The notes under the pieces are model-generated. The model ran no database searches, was not told the DNA's origin, and was given only the letters and a program-made list of their open reading frames with translations. This document shows, piece after piece, positions 18,260 through 26,799 of a DNA stretch of 64,000 nucleotides. The stretch is from Priestia koreensis. GTDB lineage: Bacteria; Bacillota; Bacilli; Bacillales; Bacillaceae_H. Numbering within the stretch: the stretch's first letter is position 1; every line of letters begins with the position of its first letter. The DNA lies in the NCBI RefSeq assembly GCF_001274935.1, contig NZ_LILC01000019.1, positions 1 to 64,000 on the forward strand. Reading direction: 5' to 3'. A program made the translations under genes and the position numbers.

Positions 18260-18812
18260 CAAAGCATTAGCAATTGTAAAAGAGCAAATTACTGAACATC
18301 GTTACCAGCATACAATTGGGGTAATGGAAACAGCTATTCAGCTTGCAAAGCTGTACGGAGTAGATGAGAAAAAAGCAGAAACGGCTGCGATTTTCCATGA
18401 CTATGCAAAATTTCGTTCCAAAGATGAAATGGAGCAAATTATTCGAACCGAGAACATGCCAGAAGATCTTCTTGTGCACAATGCTGAGCTTTGGCATGCT
18501 CCGGTCGGCGCTTATTTAGTCGAAAAAGAAGTCGGTATCACAGATCCAGATATTTTGTCTGCGATCCGTTACCACACGTCTGGACGGACAGATATGACGC
18601 TACTTGAAAAGGTAATTTACTTAGCTGATTATATCGAGCCAGGTCGCCACTTTCCTGGAGTTGATGAAGTCCGAGAAACTGCGAAGGTGGATTTAGATCA
18701 AGCGTTGGTTCAATCGTTACGAAATACCATTTCCTTTTTACTAAAGAAAAGTCAAATGGTGTATCCGGATACGATCTACACATATAACAGCTTAATTTTA
18801 GGAGGAAAGTAA
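18249..18812 (+). CDS. yqeK: HD-domain hydrolase YqeK (Ap4A hydrolase type)
   Basis: A 187-residue HD-domain phosphohydrolase with His21, His50-Asp51 and later His ligands (WHAPVGAY, RYHTSG). Family members split diadenosine tetraphosphate symmetrically to ADP. ATG 18249 has GAGGAG upstream; the frame extension to 18231 lies inside nadD and is unlikely. Confidence 0.88.
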   Translation: MNRDKALAIVKEQITEHRYQHTIGVMETAIQLAKLYGVDEKKAETAAIFHDYAKFRSKDEMEQIIRTENMPEDLLVHNAELWHAPVGAYLVEKEVGITDPDILSAIRYHTSGRTDMTLLEKVIYLADYIEPGRHFPGVDEVRETAKVDLDQALVQSLRNTISFLLKKSQMVYPDTIYTYNSLILGGK

Positions 18813-19163
18813 ATGCAAGAACGTGAAATTCTAACTCTTGTTGCAAAAGCAGCAGACGATAAACGAGCAGAAGATGTAATCGCCCTAAACATGCAAGGGG
18901 TATCTCTAGTGGCAGACTACTTTGTGATTTGTCATGGTAATTCTGATAAACAAGTTCAGGCTATTGCACGTGAAATTAAAGAAAAGGCTCATGAAAACGA
19001 GCTAAATGTAAAACGCATTGAAGGTCTTGAAGAAGCTAGATGGGTATTAGTTGACCTTGGTGATGTTGTTGCTCATATCTTCCACAAGGACGAACGTGAT
19101 TATTATAAATTAGAACGTCTATGGGGAGATGCTCCGCACGTGGACTTGAGTGAAGTACTGTAA
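18813..19163 (+). CDS. rsfS: Ribosome silencing factor RsfS
   Basis: A 116-residue protein that binds L14 of the large subunit and blocks subunit joining. The DYFVICHGNSDKQVQAIA and GDVVAHIFHKDERDYYKLE segments are the family signature. AGGAGG lies 7 nt before ATG, directly after yqeK. Confidence 0.93.
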   Translation: MQEREILTLVAKAADDKRAEDVIALNMQGVSLVADYFVICHGNSDKQVQAIAREIKEKAHENELNVKRIEGLEEARWVLVDLGDVVAHIFHKDERDYYKLERLWGDAPHVDLSEVL

Positions 19164-19915
19164 TGACGTCATTTAGTTATGGGGAATTTGCTTATGTGTA
19201 CGATGAATTAATGAAAGACGTTCCTTATGACCGATGGGTTGAATATGCAGCTCGCAAGCTTCAAGAAAACGGCTTGTCCGCACCGTCTATTTTAGATATT
19301 GGCTGCGGAACAGGAGAGGTTTCGGTTCGTTTAGCCAAAGCAGGCTATGACGTGACAGGAGTTGATTTGTCAGATGATATGCTGACGGTCGCACAAGATA
19401 AGGCCCAAGGTGAAGGAGTACAGCTTTCTCTGTTTCAGCAAGATATGTCTCAATTAGAGCTGCCTTCTTCATTCGACTGCGCCGTTATATTTTGCGATTC
19501 CCTCAACTACCTCGAGACAGAAGACCAGGTAAAAGGGACGTTTAAAAGCGTATATGATCATTTAGAGCCAGGAGGCTTGCTGTTATTTGATGTTCATTCC
19601 TTGTATAAAGTGAATCATGTTTTCGGTGAAAATACGTTTACGTACAATGAAGAAGAACTGTCATATATATGGAGCTGTTTCCAAGGAGAGCATCCAAACT
19701 CTGTTGAACATGATCTCACCTTTTTTGTGTATGATGAGCGTAAAGACGCGTACGACCGATTTGATGAGTTGCATAAGCAGCGCACGTACTCTGTTGACAC
19801 GTACAAGCAATGGCTTACAGAAGCTGGCTTTTCAAAGGTTGAGACGACTGCTGATTTTACAAGCGACTCACCGACTGATAAAGCTGAACGCATTCTGTTT
19901 TGCGTTCAAAAATAG
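19163..19915 (+). CDS. yqeM: YqeM class I SAM-dependent methyltransferase
   Basis: A 250-residue methyltransferase with motif I ILDIGCGTGE at about 43-52 and a following VTGVDLSDDML. It overlaps the rsfS stop (TAATG) and ends the operon. The substrate is not known. Confidence 0.85.
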   Translation: MTSFSYGEFAYVYDELMKDVPYDRWVEYAARKLQENGLSAPSILDIGCGTGEVSVRLAKAGYDVTGVDLSDDMLTVAQDKAQGEGVQLSLFQQDMSQLELPSSFDCAVIFCDSLNYLETEDQVKGTFKSVYDHLEPGGLLLFDVHSLYKVNHVFGENTFTYNEEELSYIWSCFQGEHPNSVEHDLTFFVYDERKDAYDRFDELHKQRTYSVDTYKQWLTEAGFSKVETTADFTSDSPTDKAERILFCVQK

Positions 19916-19920
19916 AGAAA

Positions 19921-19952
19921 AGCAGTCCGGATATCCGGACTGCTCTTTTTTT
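19921..19952 (+). terminator. Terminator ending the yqeG-yqeM operon
   Basis: AGCAGTCCGGAT/ATCCGGACTGCT, a 24-base perfect palindrome, followed by seven T residues. Confidence 0.9.
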
Positions 19953-20000
19953 ATTGCCAAATGGTAAAAAGGAGAAAGGAATTTTTCAGTCTGTCACGAA

Positions 20001-20825
20001 TTATTTATACGTGAACTGTTCTTTAATTTTCTCAATATCCTCATAATATTTTTCATGGGTGTTTTGAAAGACATGCTCAAACATCTCTCCTACGCCAGCT
20101 TCAAGTGCTTTAATCCCTTCACCGGTTACCCCACCTTTTACACATACTTTCTCTTGTAAGGTCGGTAGTGTAAAAATGTTCTTCTCCAGTAATTTTCCCA
20201 TTCCTACCACCATCTCACTTGTCAAAATGGTCGCCTGTTCTTCTGAAATGTCTGTTTCCTTTACCGCTGCTTGAATAAATCGTTGCAGCAAGAAACTAAA
20301 AAATGCGGGTCCACAGCTCACAATATCTGAAGCTACACGTGTAACGGACTGATCAATCGCAATAGGCTTTGAGATGTGTGAAAGTAGGTCCTGAACCTTG
20401 TGCTGAAATGCTAACGTGCTTTTATCTCCGAATGTAAGGAGAGAAACGCCTGAAAGCGCACGATTTGTAATGCTAGGTATTGCTCTCGCCACTTCAGGAG
20501 TGGCGATTTCTTCTAGCTGCTCTACCGACAGTGGGCTTGTAATCGAAATAATGCCGTGTCGGGGCATTAAGCTTGATTGAAGTTGTGTTATTAGCGGGTG
20601 AATGTCTAACGGTTTTACACAAATAAAGATTACATCAGCTTCATTGACCACATCTTGAGCATGAGGAACAACACGCAGTTCAGGATACAGCTTTTTTATA
20701 TGATAGGCTTTTTGAATCGTCCTGTTCGTCATGGTGATCATTGAGGGATGTGCTGCTTTGGATTCAATGAGCGCCTCAATTAGTATTCGCCCCATATTTC
20801 CTGTGCCGATAAACCCTATATTCAC
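20001..20825 (-). CDS. comER: Late competence protein ComER (pyrroline-5-carboxylate reductase-like)
   Basis: A 274-residue protein of the P5C reductase fold with a dinucleotide loop GTGNMG at 7-12. GTG start at 20825 with AAGGAGGGG upstream. It is divergent from comEA, as in B. subtilis. Whether it has reductase activity is not known. Confidence 0.85.
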   Translation of the reverse strand: MNIGFIGTGNMGRILIEALIESKAAHPSMITMTNRTIQKAYHIKKLYPELRVVPHAQDVVNEADVIFICVKPLDIHPLITQLQSSLMPRHGIISITSPLSVEQLEEIATPEVARAIPSITNRALSGVSLLTFGDKSTLAFQHKVQDLLSHISKPIAIDQSVTRVASDIVSCGPAFFSFLLQRFIQAAVKETDISEEQATILTSEMVVGMGKLLEKNIFTLPTLQEKVCVKGGVTGEGIKALEAGVGEMFEHVFQNTHEKYYEDIEKIKEQFTYK

Positions 20826-20934
20826 TGGTTCATCCCCTCCTTAATAAAAATTACTCTCCTACACCATATGTACGATAAAAACAATTTATGCAGAGCCATG
20901 CCTGCAAACAGAAACTAGAAGGGATGTGTAAAAG

Positions 20935-21564
20935 TTGCATTTTTCGAAAAAACAGGTTGTTGTTAGCACCATATTGGTGTGCGCAATTTTGCTTCTTTTC
21001 GGTGTGTATGTCTTTCAGGGAAGGGAGACCTCAAACCAAGAATTTTCACTAGGATTAGAAGAAGAACGAGAAGATCTGAAGGTAAAAGATAAGCAAAAGG
21101 TGCAGGCTACTACACAGCAAACGACTGTGCTGGTAGATGTAAAGGGAGCAGTAAAGACTCCAGGTGTATATGAGCTAGCCGCAGGCAGTCGAATACGTGA
21201 TGCAATTCGTCTGTCGGGTGGTATCACCAATCAAGGAGATAAAAATGCCGTAAACCTCGCTTTAAAGCTTCAAGATGAGATGATTGTCTACGTCCCAAAA
21301 ATAGGTGAGAGTGAATCGGTGGTGATTTCTTCACATACCTCTCCTGGAACTTCCTCTAATACAGAAAATCCCCTTATTAATCTCAATACAGCTACACCTG
21401 AGGAGCTTCAGCAACTAGATGGAGTCGGTCCTGCGAAAGCCTCCGCTATTATTGCATATCGAGAAGAAAACGGTCCATTCCAAAAGATAGAAGATTTAAT
21501 GAACGTGTCAGGAATTGGTCAAAAGTCGTTTGATAAGCTAAAAGAGTCTATTCGTGTTCAATAG
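20935..21564 (+). CDS. comEA: Competence DNA receptor ComEA
   Basis: Membrane-anchored DNA-binding protein for transformation. A membrane anchor (about 8-27), an acidic linker, an SLBB-like domain (about 64-120) and two helix-hairpin-helix motifs at the C-terminus (about 148-208, INLNTATPEELQQLDGVGPA) are present. TTG 20935 with a modest ribosome site. No convincing pair of ComK boxes was found upstream. Confidence 0.93.
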   Translation: MHFSKKQVVVSTILVCAILLLFGVYVFQGRETSNQEFSLGLEEEREDLKVKDKQKVQATTQQTTVLVDVKGAVKTPGVYELAAGSRIRDAIRLSGGITNQGDKNAVNLALKLQDEMIVYVPKIGESESVVISSHTSPGTSSNTENPLINLNTATPEELQQLDGVGPAKASAIIAYREENGPFQKIEDLMNVSGIGQKSFDKLKESIRVQ

Positions 21565-21580
21565 GAGGAAAATACAACTG

Positions 21581-21668
21581 TTGACGACCAGAGAAGATTC
21601 CCGATACACTAGAAAGAAAATAGACGGAAGAGGCTTGTTTTGTTGAACTCGAACAAGCAAAAACGTCT
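21581..21668 (+). promoter_or_regulatory. Candidate promoter and nested leader hairpin ahead of comEB
   Basis: TTGACG (21581-21586), 18 nt, TACACT (21605-21610). A nested hairpin follows: AGACG (21622-26) with CGTCT (21664-68) outside, GCTTGTT (21633-39) with AACAAGC (21652-58) inside. It lies in the 172-nt comEA-comEB gap. Confidence 0.4.
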
Positions 21669-21736
21669 GCTATTTTCCCAAGCTTTTTTTAGGGAGAGTA
21701 TGGATCTATTTAACGAAATGAAAGTAGGGAATAAAT

Positions 21737-22297
21737 GTGAAACGAATTGCTTGGGATCAGTATTTTATGGCACAAAGTCATTTGTTAGCTTTACGAAGCA
21801 CGTGTGAACGTCTAGCCGTGGGAGCGACGATTGTTCGAGATAAACGCATTATTGCAGGGGGATATAACGGTTCAATTAGTGGAGGCGTTCACTGTATTGA
21901 CGAAGGATGCTATGTTGTGGACGGGCACTGCGTTCGAACGATTCATGCAGAAATGAACGCATTGTTGCAATGCGCAAAGTTTGGTGCGAAAACAGACGGG
22001 GCGGAGATTTACGTCACGCATTTTCCGTGTATTCATTGCTGCAAAGCAATCATCCAGTCAGGAATTCAAACGGTTTATTATGCAAAAAACTACAAAAATC
22101 ATCCGTACGCGATTGAGCTTTTTGAACAGGCAGGCGTAAACGTTGCACAAGTAGAGCTGAAAGAAAATATCATCGATTTCCACAGTCAGGAAAAAGCTGT
22201 TTTAATTGAAAAAATCTTTTCAGAAGTAGCGAAAAAAGACGCGCTTGATCCGCGCATGGAAGAGTTAAAAAAAGAAGCAATGAATCTATTTAACTAA
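21737..22297 (+). CDS. comEB: dCMP deaminase-like protein ComEB
   Basis: A 186-residue zinc deaminase of the dCMP deaminase family: HAE at 70-72 and PCIHC at 97-101 carry the zinc ligands and the catalytic Glu. GTG start at 21737 with a weak ribosome site (GTAGGG), so translation may be low. It lies between comEA and comEC; family members provide dUMP, but a competence role is doubtful. Confidence 0.88.
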   Translation: MKRIAWDQYFMAQSHLLALRSTCERLAVGATIVRDKRIIAGGYNGSISGGVHCIDEGCYVVDGHCVRTIHAEMNALLQCAKFGAKTDGAEIYVTHFPCIHCCKAIIQSGIQTVYYAKNYKNHPYAIELFEQAGVNVAQVELKENIIDFHSQEKAVLIEKIFSEVAKKDALDPRMEELKKEAMNLFN

Positions 22298-22359
22298 TGA
22301 AAGTGATGGGTGTTGTAGCGAATGGACGCCCATCATTTTTTAAAAGTTAGGGGAATAAC

Positions 22360-24657
22360 ATGATTGGCAAATGGATTTACAGTGCACTTGGTATCTGCTT
22401 GGTTCTGCTGACCTGTGCGTTTTATACAGGTTTTCTTGCACCGCTGTTGCTTATAGGATATATCATTTTTCTATGTTTTCATCTCTCGCCACGGTTAGTC
22501 GCGATCTGTGTTACTATGATGACTCTCGCGGCCTTCTATTACGTAATCCACGATAATCGAAATCAATCCTCTTATACATCTTCAAACCGCCATTTTATAG
22601 GGATCATTGCGACCACTCCAGATTTGAATGGAGACATTCTTCGGTTTCAAGTAAACACGGAACGTGAAAAATTAATGGTGCGTTATAAAATTCAAACGAA
22701 GCAGCAAAAAGACCACCTTGCCTCTGTAACGATCGGGATGAAATGTCGCTTAAAGGGGGACTTAGTTTCTCCTGAGAATAATCGTAATGAGTCGCTCTTT
22801 AACTACAAACAGTATTTATATCGTCAATCCATCCATTGGGTGCTACAAGCGAATGAATCGCCACAGTGTGAGCGAGAAACAAAATCAATGGTTCATACAC
22901 TTTTCTCTGTGCGAGATCAAGGTATTAAGCAGATCAAAGAAAATATGTCGGAGCCAGCGTCCTCTTTTATGCAGGCCATGATTTACGGTGAACGAAAGGA
23001 TATTGATGAGCAGGTATTGAACGATTATCAAAAAGGCGGCATTATTCACCTTATTGCAATTTCAGGTCAGCATGTGTCGCTGCTCGTTGCGATGTTTTTT
23101 TACCTCCTCATATGCTTTGGCGTGACGAGAGAAAGAGCGATCACCTGCATCTTAATTGCTTTGCCATTTTATATGTTTATCGCAGGAGCTTCTCCTTCTG
23201 TTGTAAGAGCTTGCATAACGGCTTTTTTAGTCATGGGCTCGTTGAAATTCAATCATCTTTTATCGCCTCTAGATGCAATTAGCTTTTCGTTCATTATCAT
23301 GATTATCATAGACCCTTATGCGGTCTTTCATATTGGATTTCAGCTCTCCTATGTGGTCACACTGTTCTTAATTTTAAGTGCAGGGCATCTGCTAAAGCTC
23401 ATTCATCATCCGCTTCTTTTGCTTCTTCAGGTCACGTTTATCGCCCAACTTGCTTCACTTCCACTCATCATCTATTATTTTTTTGAATTTTCCTTAAGCA
23501 GCTTTTTATTGAATTTAATTTTTGTTCCGCTTTTTTCCTTTATTATTTTGCCGCTTTGTTTGCTTATTTTGCCATGCCTCGTGTTATTTCCTACCATTGC
23601 CTTTGGTTTAGGTTGGGTTTTACAAATGATTTTGCTGTATAGCAATGAGTTAGTGGCTGTAGTGGCACGTCTGAAGGTGCTGTCGTTATTATTCGGAAAA
23701 CCGTCTATTTGGTTTGTCGCCTTGTTTTATGGAGTGACCATTTGGTTTCTATATGAATGGGAATCATGGAGAAACGGGCGATGGAAGGTGGCCATTACCG
23801 TGCTCTTTTTTTCGTATACCGCCCATTATTTTACCCACTATTTTCATCCATATGGAAGAGTATCAATGATTGATGTTGGACAAGGAGATAGCATTTTAAT
23901 CGAATTGCCGTTTCGAAAAGCCACGTATTTAATTGATACGGGAGGTCAGCTTGCTTTTCCTCTAGAGGAATGGCAGCAAAAGCGCTCGGAGTTTTCGATA
24001 GGAGATCGAATCGTTATTCCGTATTTAAAGTCAAGAGGAATTCGTCGAATTGATAAGCTTATTCTTACGCATGGAGATACGGACCACGGAGGGGAAAGCA
24101 TGAAAATACTTACTGCTTTTCCTACGTCTGAACTGTTGCTTGGTGAAAAAAAAGAATGGAGTCAGCTTGAAAGAAGGGTCGTGTCATTGGCAAATCAAAA
24201 GAAAACGACTGTATCTGTTGCAAAGTCGGGGGACGGATGGAAAGAGGGCGCTGCACGCTTTTTTGTTTTATCCCCTATAGGAGATGAACCGAACCAAAAT
24301 GAGGCATCGATCGTATTATACGGAGAACTGGGTCCTTATAAGTGGTTATTTACAGGTGATTTAGGTGTGGAAGAAGAACATAAATTGATTCGGCGCTACC
24401 CTAATTTGCAGGTGGATATACTGAAGGTTGGTCATCACGGAAGTCGCTCTTCGACGTCAAGAGAGTTTTTGGAACGCATAGGTCCAAAGCTTGCCTTACT
24501 ATCAGTCGGAAAAGATAATCGATATGGGCATCCTCATGGAGAGGTAGTGGCGCTTTTACAGGAGCATGGAGTGAACATGTTGCGCAGTGATAAAAATGGG
24601 CAGGTTATCTACAGCTTTTCGCGTAAAAGTGGAACCTTTCGATGGCATTCTCCATAA
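22360..24657 (+). CDS. comEC: DNA uptake channel ComEC
   Basis: Transmembrane channel for single-stranded DNA. 765 residues: N-terminal membrane segments and OB-like loop, the Competence domain with many helices (about 220-480), and a C-terminal metallo-beta-lactamase domain with DVGQGDS at about 505 and THGDTDHGG at 570-578, and VGHHGSRSS later. Ribosome site AGGGG precedes ATG. All domains are intact. Confidence 0.93.
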   Translation: MIGKWIYSALGICLVLLTCAFYTGFLAPLLLIGYIIFLCFHLSPRLVAICVTMMTLAAFYYVIHDNRNQSSYTSSNRHFIGIIATTPDLNGDILRFQVNTEREKLMVRYKIQTKQQKDHLASVTIGMKCRLKGDLVSPENNRNESLFNYKQYLYRQSIHWVLQANESPQCERETKSMVHTLFSVRDQGIKQIKENMSEPASSFMQAMIYGERKDIDEQVLNDYQKGGIIHLIAISGQHVSLLVAMFFYLLICFGVTRERAITCILIALPFYMFIAGASPSVVRACITAFLVMGSLKFNHLLSPLDAISFSFIIMIIIDPYAVFHIGFQLSYVVTLFLILSAGHLLKLIHHPLLLLLQVTFIAQLASLPLIIYYFFEFSLSSFLLNLIFVPLFSFIILPLCLLILPCLVLFPTIAFGLGWVLQMILLYSNELVAVVARLKVLSLLFGKPSIWFVALFYGVTIWFLYEWESWRNGRWKVAITVLFFSYTAHYFTHYFHPYGRVSMIDVGQGDSILIELPFRKATYLIDTGGQLAFPLEEWQQKRSEFSIGDRIVIPYLKSRGIRRIDKLILTHGDTDHGGESMKILTAFPTSELLLGEKKEWSQLERRVVSLANQKKTTVSVAKSGDGWKEGAARFFVLSPIGDEPNQNEASIVLYGELGPYKWLFTGDLGVEEEHKLIRRYPNLQVDILKVGHHGSRSSTSREFLERIGPKLALLSVGKDNRYGHPHGEVVALLQEHGVNMLRSDKNGQVIYSFSRKSGTFRWHSP

Positions 24658-24665
24658 CCTATAAT

Positions 24666-24694
24666 AAAAAAAAGACTGCAAAAACGCAGCCTTT
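24666..24694 (-). terminator. Terminator after yqzM (and weakly comEC)
   Basis: GCTGCGTTTTTGCAGTC on the minus strand followed by eight T residues; the plus-strand T-run is poor. Confidence 0.65.
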
Positions 24695-24702
24695 GTGGTG
24701 TG

Positions 24703-24834
24703 CTAGCTTAACAATTTGACCACAGTTGCAATGATAAACAAAGTAGTAAAAAAGCCAAATGATACGACAAAGCCTACCCCAGAATCCACAGCATCGTTAC
24801 GTTTACTTTGGACATTTTGCTCAAATTCGTTCAT
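24703..24834 (-). CDS. yqzM: YqzM family small membrane protein (43 aa)
   Basis: A 43-residue protein: a polar N-terminus (MNEFEQNVQSKRNDAVDSG) and one C-terminal membrane helix. This is YqzM, found next to comEC in B. subtilis. GGGAGGGG precedes ATG 24834. Too short for usual gene calling; function unknown. Confidence 0.85.
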   Translation of the reverse strand: MNEFEQNVQSKRNDAVDSGVGFVVSFGFFTTLFIIATVVKLLS

Positions 24835-25015
24835 TTCTACCCCTCCCATTGTATGTCTCATTATACGGGATATTACTAAAAAAATCCATATGAGATATTG
24901 ATCTTTCCTTTCCTGACAAGAGTTGTCACAAATAGTTCGATGACTTTCGGAAACGATAATAACATCAGGTAGCTATCACTAACGGAAGGATTTCCTAGGG
25001 TCTTTCTTGTTGGTG

Positions 25016-25245
25016 TTTATTATAGATGAAGCCCGCGCTATGCGAGGGCCTGAGTGAGAAAGGTAAGAAGATCGCCCAATGCGCTGAAAAAACAATCAAC
25101 GTATTGGGCGATGTACATAAAAGAGCAATGCTATTCTTGTCAAATCAACTGAAGACCGCTACTCTAGTAGTATGTGTATTACGCAATGATCCAGGTGATC
25201 ACGGCATAATACCCCGAACGGTTTAAGCTGTTCATCTATTATAAG
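25016..25245 (+). ncRNA. Candidate structured RNA or holA leader (unassigned)
   Basis: The 429-nt interval yqzM-holA has no convincing gene. Its ends pair: 25016-25030 with 25231-25245 (14 pairs counting one G-U, and one U-U mismatch). Inside are GCCCGCGC/GCGAGGGC (25031-25049), ATCGCCCAAT/ATTGGGCGAT (25071-25112), AAGAGC/GCTATTCTT (25121-25138), CTAC/GTAG (25159-25170) and TGATC/GATCA (25187-25201). The arrangement suggests a multi-branched junction. No clear promoter or terminator was seen; it ends 5 nt before the holA ribosome site, so it may be a leader. A 66-codon frame there has no ribosome site. Confidence 0.45.
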
Positions 25246-25263
25246 AGTCAGGAGCGTTTGATA

Positions 25264-26277
25264 GTGACGGCAAAAAGTACAAAAAAAGAGGGCGCGTTAG
25301 CCCCCATCTATTTATTACATGGAACGAACACGTTCATTTTAAATGAGCAGAAGAAAAAGATTATTGATCAAGCACTGAATGAGGATGAGCTAGAATTTAA
25401 CTTGTCTAATTACGATCTAGAGGATACGCCCATTGAAGTGGCAATAGAAGATGCGGAAACACTGCCTTTTTTCGGAGACAGAAGGGTAGTCATTTTAAAT
25501 CGTCCTGTCTTTTTAACAGCTGAAAAAACAAAAGAGAAAATTGAACATAATTTAGACAAGCTACAGGCTTATATTGAAGAGCCTGCACCGTTTTCAGTTG
25601 TCATCATCATGGCGACCTATGAAAAGTTAGATGAACGGAAAAAGGTGACAAAACTACTAAAAAAAAATGCGTCGTGTATAGAAGCGAATGAAATGGGTGA
25701 AAGGGAGCTGCGTTCTTTTATCATTGATCGTCTTGGGGAGAATTCCATAGATATTGAAGACTTTGCAGTTGATCTGCTTCTTCAGTTGACGGGATTAAAG
25801 CTGTCTCTTGTCATCAACGAGCTCGACAAGCTGACGATATACATTGGTGAAGGCGGCATGATTAAGAGAGAGCATGTTGAAAAATTAGTGCCCAAAACGC
25901 TTGAGCAAAACGTATTTGCACTAGTGGAAGCTGTTGTAAAGCGTCAAGTTTCCGATGCGCTTGTGATGTATGACGAATTGGTTCGAAATAACGAGGAGCC
26001 GATTAAAATCCTAGCGCTGTTGGTGTCACAGTTTCGATTGTTGTATCACACAAAACAACTTTCTGCACAAGGATACGGACAACAGCAAATTGCTCAAACG
26101 CTAAAGGTTCATCCGTTTCGTGTGAAGCTCGCGATGCAGCAAAGTCGAGGCTTTGAGGAAAATGAACTGAAAGGAATTATGAAGGATTTGGCAAACGCCG
26201 ATTATGAAATGAAAACAGGAAAAATGAACAAATCGCTCATTTTGCAGCTCTTTTTCTTACAGCGATCCGCACAATAA
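25264..26277 (+). CDS. holA: DNA polymerase III delta subunit
   Basis: Clamp-loader subunit that opens the sliding clamp. About 337 residues with the family's N-terminal YLLHGTNTF segment and C-terminal domain (AMQQSRGFEENELKGIMKDL). GGAG at 25251-25254 favours GTG 25264 (9 nt) over TTG 25258 (3 nt). A strong terminator follows. Confidence 0.9.
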   Translation: MTAKSTKKEGALAPIYLLHGTNTFILNEQKKKIIDQALNEDELEFNLSNYDLEDTPIEVAIEDAETLPFFGDRRVVILNRPVFLTAEKTKEKIEHNLDKLQAYIEEPAPFSVVIIMATYEKLDERKKVTKLLKKNASCIEANEMGERELRSFIIDRLGENSIDIEDFAVDLLLQLTGLKLSLVINELDKLTIYIGEGGMIKREHVEKLVPKTLEQNVFALVEAVVKRQVSDALVMYDELVRNNEEPIKILALLVSQFRLLYHTKQLSAQGYGQQQIAQTLKVHPFRVKLAMQQSRGFEENELKGIMKDLANADYEMKTGKMNKSLILQLFFLQRSAQ

Positions 26278-26311
26278 AAAAACGATCCAAAGGGATCGTT
26301 TTTTTTTTTCT
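26275..26311. terminator. Bidirectional terminator between holA and rpsT
   Basis: AAAAAACGATCC / GGGATCGTTTTTT with a run of ten T residues; convergent genes share it. Confidence 0.9.
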
Positions 26312-26315
26312 GCAA

Positions 26316-26582
26316 TTAAGCAGTTAGGCTGTTTAGTTGTTTTGCTAAACGAGACTTTTGACGAGCAGCAACGTTTTTATGGATAAGACCTTTACGAGCA
26401 GCTTTGTCTAATTTTTTAGAAGCAACTGCAAAAGCAGATGTCGCGTTGTCAGCGTCTTTGCTTGCAACTAAAGCTTCGAAAGTCTTGATTGCAGAACGCA
26501 TTGAAGACTTGATTTGAGCATTGTGAGCACGACGAGCGTCGTTAGTTTTTACACGTTTGATCGCAGATTTAATATTTGGCAT
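26316..26582 (-). CDS. rpsT: 30S ribosomal protein S20
   Basis: An 88-residue basic protein that binds 16S rRNA near the 5' domain. [14 protein letters not shown] is the usual start, with AGGAGGTGA before ATG 26582; a start at 26591 would add three residues but overlaps the ribosome site. Confidence 0.95.
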   Translation of the reverse strand: MPNIKSAIKRVKTNDARRAHNAQIKSSMRSAIKTFEALVASKDADNATSAFAVASKKLDKAARKGLIHKNVAARQKSRLAKQLNSLTA

Positions 26583-26596
26583 CCAATTCACCTCCT

Positions 26597-26632
26597 AAAA
26601 AAAATACAAATCGAGGTAATGGTTAACTCGAT
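26597..26632 (-). promoter_or_regulatory. Candidate leader attenuator hairpin of rpsT
   Basis: ATCGAG/CTCGAT (26627-26632 with 26610-26615) with an 11-nt loop, followed on the minus strand by TTTGTATTTTTTTT, directly ahead of the ribosome site. Stem is only 6 bp. Confidence 0.35.
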
Positions 26633-26657
26633 AATTTTAGCAATTAGAACACAAGAT

Positions 26658-26686
26658 ATTCTATCAAACCCACGAGCATAATGCAA
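26658..26686 (-). promoter_or_regulatory. Sigma-A promoter of rpsT
   Basis: On the minus strand TTGCAT-N17-TAGAAT, about 76 nt before the start codon. Confidence 0.55.
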
Positions 26687-26713
26687 TAGAATCTAGCGAT
26701 CATTTTATAATTT

Positions 26714-26740
26714 TGCATATGTGAACGAATATGCATGTTC
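26714..26740 (+). promoter_or_regulatory. Candidate sigma-G/sigma-F promoter of gpr
   Basis: TGCATA (26714-26719), 14 nt, CATGTTC (26734-26740), similar to the forespore pattern TGNATA-N14..16-CATNCTA. gpr is a forespore gene in B. subtilis. Confidence 0.45.
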
Positions 26741-26799
26741 TCAATGATCGAGGGGAAAATAAGGGAAGTTTGTAATTGATTATATCGGAGGGATGAAAA

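Noticed and set aside
20826..20934. ComK boxes in the comER-comEA gap
   Set aside because: A-rich and T-rich stretches (AAAAACAATTT) are present but the AAAA-N5-TTTT pair spacing is not met.
21581..21646. 21-codon frame starting TTG after comEA with AGGAGG 12 nt upstream
   Set aside because: Spacing is too long and the TTG doubles as a -35 hexamer; more likely chance.
25026..25226. 66-codon reading frame before holA
   Set aside because: No ribosome site, unusual composition, and it lies within the region of paired stems; judged non-coding.
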